NCBI RefSeq assembly: GCF_901709675.1
Contig: NC_051105.1
Span: 5,879,104-5,943,103, forward strand
From: Syngnathus acus
Lineage: Eukaryota > Chordata > Actinopteri > Syngnathiformes > Syngnathidae
Reading direction: 5' to 3'
DNA: 64,000 bases
Position 1 is the first letter of the stretch. Each line of letters opens with the position of its first letter. Positions 57,955-64,000 of the stretch are shown here, one piece after another. Both the position numbers and the translations under genes were made by a program. The notes below the pieces were generated by a model, which was not told the origin of the DNA, made no database searches, and saw only the letters and a program-made list of their open reading frames with translations.

Positions 57955-59879
57955 GTAAGATTTGGCTGATGAAAAAAATCGAGGAAAGGAAAAGAACCTA
58001 CTGGCAAAGATAAAAACAAATAAGGGTTGGAAAAAGTCACCTTTTACTGTATTACTGATAAATACTTGCAGAAAATATTGATTTTTTTGCAATTCATATT
58101 TCATTGTTTAAATTTGACATCTTATATGATAAAAGGGCGAACGGTTGTCCGTCAGAAGCGGAACTGGCTCCATATATAATACAACACTAAGTTTTAGTGA
58201 TTATCTCATTAGTAGCGCCGGCGCCTCAGCTCTTTGTGATCTACAGTCTGTAAGGAGGCCCGCCCTTGCACCGCTTAGTATGCAAATGAGTCCATGTCGT
58301 CTGATTTTTCTTCTGCACAGAAGCTTTGAGGAAGCACTGAAGCTCTATCAATGCTTCACAATCATTGTTAGATACTTAATGAACGATTAACAAAAAAACT
58401 ATTTTAATTTTGAGCTTGGCATACATAGAGCAGAAAGTGCTAATTGGCAAGTCCAAAAAACGAAAACATAAATACTCGCTCTTGATGTTTATGTATGATG
58501 CTACTTTCTCTTTCCTGCCTGCTCCCGCTTCGGACCTTACTTCGGACTTTAACAATATTCAGCAGAAGTATGACAACAAGCCATTCTGTTTCATATATGC
58601 AGCACAGTATAGAATAACCACATTGGCCTCAACTGCAGTATAAAATGCGCAGGGTGACCTTCTCGGTTATATAGCAAATATTCAAACTGCCTGACAAACC
58701 TTTCAACATTTCTGATGGCTGTTCAAAGTCAGAGACGCTGTGACTGAATTTAAATCCAACTGAGGAGTCTTTCTAAAGCGTTGACCCTCTCATGAAGCTA
58801 GATAAGGTCACGAGAATATAAGAAGGAGCTCTCATTATGCGTCAGGCAGGTGCGTCGAGGGAGCGGCATCTCTCTGCGCCGGAACGCCCAAATTGGCGCA
58901 ACGCGGTCTACCAAAATCCAAACACGATAAACTTGACTTGACCTGACACGAAAATGAATTTGCGGCAATTTTTTTGCAGTGGGCGCACAGGCGCCTGTCT
59001 ACCAATATAGTATATGTTTAGTATGGGTTGTGTGCTCCCATCTGACACTAGGCACATATTGTTGTTCAGACTTTATACTGGGTTGCCAAACTGTTCCGTT
59101 TCATATCTGTATACCAGGTTAGGTTATCCCGTTAGTGTATACTCACGTGAATTTTTTTATTCATAAAGCTCTCTTGACAAATTATAACCTATATCCGTAA
59201 ATAAAAGGATTAGCAGAAATGCAGGTTCATGGGTTTGATATTAATACTGCTTTAAACAACCCTGCAAGAAAAAGTTTGTGAAAATTACACTTTGTTGACA
59301 AGTTCATATGACTTCATCCAAAAATAACTGGCAAGCTTTTCCATTTAGCCTGAGGAGTCCAAATGTTTTCTTACAAGGGGCACATACTATGCTACAAGGA
59401 GAAAAAACAGGAGGCATGGGCCAGAATGTTTATTCTGCAGTGTATTGAAAAAATAGTTGCAAAACAAAGCATCAATAATTTTTCATGATTTTGGGGTGCC
59501 CAGGTGCCCTATCAAATGATGTGTGATTGTGAGCTAGTGAGCAGTGAGAACAAACTACTTTTCTTCTTTAATGCTACCTAGTGTACAGTATAAGGTTATA
59601 ATACCTGTGCTGTACAATAATATTCATCTGTTTGAACATAAAATATCTTGTCTTTGTAGTCTACTGAATTGAATATAGATTGAAAAGGTTTTCATGATTA
59701 TTTACGTTTTACACAACGTCCAACTTTATTAGTATTGGGGTTTGTATGATCATGTAAAAAACTGTTTTATCAAGAGACTGAGGCTTGATCCGTGAAATAC
59801 CTTCTATAAATTAAGTGATCAGTGCAAAAATGTATGACGCAAAATCAAATTCATTGCCGTGATTATATCTTTTAATTTG
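57955..59879. other. non-coding stretch upstream of parp4
   Basis: 58140-58330 is mixed sequence with an octamer-containing TATGCAAATGAG (58280-58291) and AGCGCCGGCGCC (58213-58224); it may be regulatory. 58845-58920 is CpG-richer (GAGGGAGCGGCATC, GCGCCGGAACGCCC, GGCGCAACGCGG) and is an alternative promoter candidate for parp4. No coding exon recognised. Confidence 0.3.
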
Positions 59880-60330
59880 AAACGTGAGCTTTTGTTTTGA
59901 AATCACACAGGAAGCCTCAATAGTTGTTGTTTTTTTGACAGGTTTTAGTTTCGGTTTCTTCCTGGCGGAAGCAAACAGAACACGGCAGTTCAGTTTAAAC
60001 TTCCAAAGTTTCTTTAATTCTCTAAATCGTCGTGTTGAAACCCTGAGCATTTTGTATCTTAGAAGTAAACTGATTGTCACATCGTCCTATTTACGGTATG
60101 TTTACCCAACTAAAGTGATTGTCACATCGTCGTATTTACAGTAGGCCTACATGTTTTCCCTTTTCCGGGAAAAGTCAGAGTTGTTCGTACTGTGTCACTG
60201 CGTCGTAACACATCAAACTATCTTTATATGTTCTTGTCTCATGCCTGTAAAATATGGTGAATTTGTTCTTGCACTTTAGTTTGCAACGCAAAGGAAATGC
60301 ATGTCCTTGGGTTGGGTGTTGCCCTGGAGG
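59880..60330 (+). promoter_or_regulatory. candidate parp4 promoter with ISRE, GAS and tandem duplication
   Basis: AGTTTCGGTTTCTT (59947-59960) fits the interferon-stimulated response element AGTTTCNNTTTCNY exactly. It is followed by an ETS-like CTGGCGGAAGC. TTCCGGGAA (60163-60171) is a perfect STAT/GAS palindrome. Between them a 28-bp unit starting TGATTGTCACATCGTC is repeated at a 45-bp period (60071-60098 and 60116-60143, 26 of 28 identical). A possible leader-exon donor, GGAG|GTAATG, lies near 60329. The first coding exon starts at 60787 right after an acceptor, so an upstream non-coding exon is required, and this is a suitable place for it. Interferon induction is known for several PARP genes; for this one it is inference. 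Confidence 0.4.
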
Positions 60331-60786
60331 TAATGTTGTTGTTTAGTATTAACAAATAAGGGGATTTTTTTTTTTTTTTTAATCAGGCTGCCTGTTTTTA
60401 TTTGAATACTTAAACTCTACAGTACTTCAGAGTAAAAAGAAAAATGTGACAATTTTGGGCCTATTGACCACGGTAATTCATAAACTTGGCAAACTCTGTT
60501 TTAACAGCAAAATCTATTTTAAGCATATTTTGTTGGTTTTTTTCATGCAACCAACCCAGGTTCTCAATCGGATCCACAACAACGTGCTTAACAACAAAAA
60601 GGCTTATGTTCAGCATCCATGTGGTGACCTTCAGCGATTATGTCATTTACGATAGGCAGAATCGGCAGTCAGTCATTTTATGCATAAAAATATCCTTCTT
60701 GATCACCATGTTGCAATGCTGTACTTTTGCAGTGATGAAAACCAAGTGGCCAAGCCTATTGACATTGGAGTGTCTTCTTTGTGCAG
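60331..60786 (+). other. presumed intron between leader exon and first coding exon of parp4
   Basis: A T run at 60366-60381, no coding features. It ends in the acceptor TGTCTTCTTTGTGCAG (60771-60786). A 175-codon plus-strand frame that starts here merely runs into the true exon. Confidence 0.4.
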
Positions 60787-60914
60787 GCATGGCTGTGTTT
60801 GCCAAGTGCTCTGTGCTTATGGACTTGAAAGATTTGCCATTTAAGAAGAGGCGGAGCTTGAAGTTGTCCGTGACAGAAAATGGAGGAAGTCTTTGTTTTG
60901 TGGTCACCAAACAA
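60787..60914 (+). CDS. parp4: parp4 (vault PARP) first coding exon, start of BRCT domain
   Basis: PARP4 is the catalytic PARP of the cytoplasmic vault particle, which ADP-ribosylates major vault protein and itself; its N-terminus is a BRCT domain. After the acceptor AG (60785-60786) two bases precede the ATG at 60789. The frame gives 42 residues, MAVFAKCSVLMDLKDLPFKK, then RRSLKLSVTENGGSLCFVVT and KQ, and ends exactly at a codon boundary before a GTAAGA donor. The pattern (M-x-x-FA-x-C, two LP-type blocks, basic run, TENGG, then hydrophobic strand) matches the start of vertebrate PARP4. The ENGG turn is the conserved early BRCT motif. The exon position of the ATG, a few bases after an acceptor, implies a non-coding leader exon. 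The next exon follows 607 bp downstream in the same phase. I am confident of the family; paralog status is not tested. Confidence 0.88.
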
Positions 60915-61015
60915 GTAAGACAGGTTCAATTTTTTATTCTTCATGATTTCCAAAGTACAGTCTTTGGCGAAATGGTCCACATATTTCATTTTAAAACTCT
61001 CCCAATGATCTAGAA

Positions 61016-61340
61016 CACAGGTGTCAAACTCAAGACCCCGGGGCCAGATACGGCCCGCCACATCATTTTATGTGGCCCGCAAAGACAAATTGTGCGTCAA
61101 ATTCGTGTGTCATTACTAGAATTGCAAATTGTCTTCACTTTTAATAAGATCTTTTTTTTTTTATATTTGACCAGTTTTTACTCGTCTGATTTGAAAACAA
61201 GTTATTTGTCAGTTTTGTAGCTTTTACTGTATATAATATGAGGTGCTCCTACATTTATTTGGGTTGACAGTCATCATGGCCCTCCGAAAGAAGCTATGAC
61301 TACAATGCGGCCCGCGAAAAAAATGAGTTTGACACCCCTG
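61016..61340. mobile_element. hAT-type MITE, copy 2, inside parp4 intron
   Basis: Ends CACAGGTGTCAAACTC and GAGTTTGACACCCCTG are inverted repeats, collinear with the copy at 39820-40128 (same GGGGCCAGATACGGCCCGCC block). It has about 20 bp that the other copy lacks (TTGTCTTCACTTTTAATAAG region). The 8 bp on the left, ATCTAGAA (61008-61015), do not abut the right end but recur 10 bp further on (61351-61358); see findings. Confidence 0.9.
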
Positions 61341-61362
61341 TATATTCTAGATCTAGAATATA
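61341..61362. other. perfect 22-bp palindrome at the right end of the hAT MITE
   Basis: From 61341 TATATTCTAGA is followed directly by TCTAGAATATA, its exact complement reversed. The second half includes the displaced target duplication ATCTAGAA. The first 10 bases look like an inverted copy made at insertion or repair. Confidence 0.85.
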
Positions 61363-61521
61363 CAAATGTCAAAATGTAAATGGAAATGAAAAGTTACAAT
61401 CATTCTGAAAATTGGTTCTCATCACCCATAATCCAAAGCAACACGTTGTTTTTATATTTTACAATATTTAAAGCAAAAGGGCCACTCTGAAATACACGAA
61501 AATATTTCCCTTCATTCACAG

Positions 61522-61747
61522 TGCTCCTTTGTCGTGGTTGGCAACGTGTCACACCTAAGCTCCAGCAGGCTGCGCAGCATCTGCAGGTTCCAAACGCCGG
61601 TGGTGGGGCTGGATTATGTGCACAGTTGTCTGCAGAGTGGCATCCTCCTGCCTTTTGAGGACTTCAAGATAGACATATCCTCCCTTGATGCCTCCTCTCA
61701 AACTCTTCCTCTCTACTCAGCTAAACAAAGTCCATTCCATAATGAAG
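61522..61747 (+). CDS. parp4: parp4 second coding exon, rest of BRCT domain
   Basis: It starts in phase 0 after CATTCACAG with CSFVVVGNVSHLSSSRLRS, then ICRFQTPVVGLDYVHSCLQS and GILLPFEDFKIDISSLDASS. This completes the BRCT fold begun in the previous exon: the T/S-x-hydrophobic strand, the PVVG strand, and the L-x-Y-V-x-S-C helix, which takes the place of the conserved BRCT W-x-x-S-C helix, with Y-V-H in the tryptophan region. PARP4 family members have the same arrangement directly after the first exon. The donor is GAAG|GTAACA after 61747, leaving phase 1. If the donor is skipped, the frame stays open to a TAA at 61855, overlapping AATAAA. The exon encodes 75 full codons; the PARP catalytic, VIT and VWA domains lie outside the window. 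Confidence 0.85.
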
Positions 61748-63560
61748 GTAACATTTATTTTGGCAATAAAAAAACAGGGGACAATTTAGTTGCAGCAGAC
61801 TGGATAGAATCATACCTCATATCAAAGTTGTTAATGAGGGCTTTTGAAAAAAAATAAAATTCACTGGTCTGCTTTTAAATACATAGTGAGCTCCACAATT
61901 ACCGCCTGATTGTTGGAGGATATAAAGTGGCCCAATTGCGCAGCTGTTTTTTTTTTTTTTTTTTTTTTGATAAAATGTTGATACCATATTCACCATACAG
62001 GTTTTTTGAGAAGAAGCTTGATGAAAGGCATAACATTGTTGAAGTCAAGTTGCCCGTTCCACCAGCTAATGCGCTTCCATAGGAGATGCAGCTGGTGTGA
62101 TAAACAATAGCTTATCCTTATGAACTTCACATTCATCGGCATGCAGTTCATTATTATTATATACTGTTTATTTTATCAGTAAAGTCAGAGCATGTCACTT
62201 TTTTCACCCGACCGCTTCCAGGAATGGAATTTTACAATAGGAGGGTCTTGAAATTCACCAACCATTACAGCAGCATTAAATAAACAGAGATGTTAGGAAT
62301 AGCTCTGTATTTCCAAGTGCTCCATCTTGGCAAGTTTTCATTGAAGGGGTGACATTGCAACATGTATTTTCATGTTATACACCCCCACCCCCTTTGTTTA
62401 TTAAAACTAGGCTACCCGGCCTGTATCTAGAGCAGGGGTCACCAACCTAATTTGATGCACACACGTCCGAAATAACAAATTTGCTCAAATTACCTTGAAT
62501 ATTAGTATGCGTTATTGTAAATAATTAACAATATTCATTTTTAGACACTGATAAAGTTAGATACCTCATAATAATTAGGAAACAGTAAATAAATGCAGCA
62601 CTCTTGCAGACTATCACAATGATGACTTCTGATCTCGAATGTTTTATTCTGTATGCCAGGTTTTGATTCCATTTTGAGGAACAAAGTTGATTTGAAACCC
62701 GACCTTTTTATGTTGTGTATAGTGACGGATATGTTCACACATACTTATTGAACATTTAAAATGGATTAACAGTTGTGTTTAAAGAGCCTTCAACTTCAAA
62801 TTTGGTCAATTATCTTTATCGTGGCGGAGGGTGTCGCTTAAAATTGGCGATCGGATTTTGGGATGGAAAACAAAAAAATCTGGATCTTTATTTTGAAGCC
62901 ATATCGCCCAGCCCTAGTCTGAAATCAACAGGAGAAAGCCAACTGCAGGATGGAATATATACTACTACTGTATGTGTGTGTATGTATTGGGGGGGGGTGG
63001 CGGGCTGTAAAAGATTTAGGTTTTGCTTGCACAAATCCCACCTTGATATATGCCCACGAGCGGTGCAGATAGAGAGCGCCATAAATATGAGGCGCAGACG
63101 TGAGGACTAATGGAAAAACAGCCCATGCAGCATGTGCACTCTCCTCTGTTTACACAGTGCAGACAGATTGAATCTGATCCAACCAACACCCACCCAGTTC
63201 GAGCCAAGCGACTCCTGGCTCTTGACGATCACGGCCTTCATTTGCTTGTGGCGCTGACACGAATCAAAGAGTAGTGCTCTCTCTTGGCTGATGTATGGGC
63301 CCGTTGATAAATCCTCTGCGTCGGGCTCACTCGGCTCGACACACACGACTCGGGGTCACGCAAAGGTTTCTTGCAGCAAAGCGGAGCCGTGAAAAGATTG
63401 AGTTTGCGTGTCAGTTGCGTTAGCTTTTAGCCACTTTTTAAGTCTATTGAAATGAGTGCAGAGTCACTCTTTGTCCAGGCCGCCACAAAGCGGATGACGC
63501 CGCTGTATCATGCCACTAACATCCTGTGTATGTTTGTGTGATTGCTTTTTGTATTTGCAG
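61748..63560 (+). other. parp4: parp4 intron (presumed) with repeats
   Basis: Phase-1 intron if the exon at 63561 is correct. It holds T run 61947-61969, a hAT-like start at 62431-62460 (AGCAGGGGTCACCAACCTA), a repeat ending ATATCGCCCAGCCCTAGT (to 62917), and a GC-richer block at 63010-63420 (GAGCGGTGCAGATAGAGAGCGCC, GGCTCTTGACGATCACGGCC, CTCTGCGTCGGGCTCACTCGG) that may be an intronic regulatory element. Exon-like scraps at 61893-61950 and 62004-62083 are discussed under rejected items. Confidence 0.4.
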
Positions 63561-63639
63561 TGAGCAGAGCCGTTGTCCAGCCTTCCGAGCAGGAAGCCAC
63601 ACTTCCAGATAAGAGGGGAAGCGTACAGGGCAAGTTCAG
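63561..63639 (+). CDS. parp4: candidate parp4 third coding exon
   Basis: The acceptor is TGCTTTTTGTATTTGCAG and the donor CAG|GTGTGT. Joined to the preceding exon in phase 1, it stays open for its whole 79 bases: VSRAVVQPSEQEATLPDKRG, then SVQGKF, and leaves phase 2. The S/E/K-rich composition fits the low-complexity linker that follows the BRCT domain in PARP4, and phase agreement supports it. The segment is short, and an open frame of this size happens by chance fairly often, so the call needs transcript support. No further exons are visible before the window ends. Confidence 0.45.
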
Positions 63640-64000
63640 GTGTGTTTATCAGGATGGGATTAGGTACAGAAAGCAGCAACATCATAATTAACCTTTGCAC
63701 TCGTCGCGCCGCTCCTCTTTCACACGGGGTCATCCAAGCCACCCTTTATTTTGAAAGTAATTTTCAAAGAGGCTTGTTCATTTTTAATGAATAATCTCAA
63801 AAGTGTGAAGCCGCTACATTTTATATGAATATGCATTGTCCCTCTTTGGCAAGTTCTGCCTGGTGAATAATTCTTTATCAATGCGCTGCGAATGCATTAT
63901 GTTTACCTGTACCTAAAAGGAAGTCATGGGGAAAAAAAAGTTCAACTGTTTGACCTCTGAAAACATGGATTAACACTCCCGGGCTATTTGATTAGAAACT
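63640..64000 (+). other. non-coding tail of the window, presumed parp4 intron
   Basis: No further exon recognised. Contains homeodomain-like TTTTTAATGAATAATC and AT-rich sequence. Confidence 0.35.

Larger units (their letters stand above)
60915..61521 (+). other. parp4: parp4 intron containing a hAT MITE
   Basis: A 607-bp GT-AG intron (GTAAGA...CATTCACAG), phase 0. More than half of it is the hAT MITE at 61016-61340, so the intron was probably about 265 bp before the insertion. Confidence 0.8.

Noticed and set aside
60486-61013. 175-codon plus-strand open frame, the longest in the window
   Set aside because: Only 60787-60914 of it is coding (parp4 exon). The parts before the acceptor and after the GTAAGA donor are intron that happens to stay open.
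61893-62092. Exon-like scraps reading LHNYRLIVGGYKVAQLRSC and FFEKKLDERHNIVEVKLPVP
   Set aside because: The second follows an acceptor-like CATACAG and looks protein-like, but it ends in a stop within 30 codons, has no partner in the right phase for parp4, and is separated from the first by a T run. I recognise no family. It could be a decayed exon.
1-64000. CRISPR array, operons, ribosome binding sites, prophage or plasmid features
   Set aside because: No spacer-repeat structure or prokaryotic gene organisation; the repeats present are microsatellites and eukaryotic transposons.

Overview
This window looks like vertebrate nuclear DNA from a ray-finned (teleost) fish. Signs of this are AT-rich sequence with long non-coding stretches, GT/AG-bounded exons, many microsatellites, a tRNA-derived SINE with an ATGG-type tail, a 5'-truncated L2/CR1/Rex-type LINE and several families of short non-autonomous DNA transposons that I associate with percomorph fishes. 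No bacterial-type operon, CRISPR array, rRNA gene or intact tRNA gene was seen. Most open frames here are chance frames of 60 to 110 codons.

The one confidently recognised gene is parp4 (vault PARP), which begins near the right edge on the + strand. Two consecutive in-phase exons (60787-60914 and 61522-61747) encode its N-terminal BRCT domain, and a third, smaller exon with the right phase is plausible at 63561-63639. Upstream (59.9-60.3 kb) is a candidate promoter with a consensus ISRE, a GAS/STAT palindrome and a 45-bp tandem duplication, which suggests interferon control. A hAT-type MITE sits in the intron between the first two coding exons. If the second of these exons reads through its donor, the frame stays open to a stop overlapping an AATAAA signal, so a short BRCT-only isoform is possible.

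At the left end, 3623-3698 on the - strand looks like a first coding exon: an ATG, a 25-residue signal-peptide-like sequence and a GTGAGT donor, with a TATA-like box and a CRE-like site upstream. That gene would run leftward out of the window and I could not name it.

Between these two lies about 55 kb with no gene I can prove. It holds: (i) five copies of two related TA-flanked inverted-repeat families (12.1, 16.2, 17.8, 28.2, 43.6 kb); (ii) an intergenic copy of the same hAT MITE as in parp4, with an 8-bp target duplication (39.8 kb); (iii) a fold-back element starting at TTAA (23.25 kb); (iv) a SINE with a 12-bp target duplication (6.45 kb) and many older SINE pieces; (v) the LINE fragment (45.3 kb); (vi) simple repeats; and (vii) blocks of higher-complexity, CpG-richer sequence that resemble conserved non-coding regulatory elements (for example 14.5, 19.1, 31.3, 34.5, 40.4, 48.9 and 51.4 kb). 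Calls in class (vii) rest on composition alone. Two exon-like segments (9.2-9.66 kb and 57.89 kb) are recorded as candidates.
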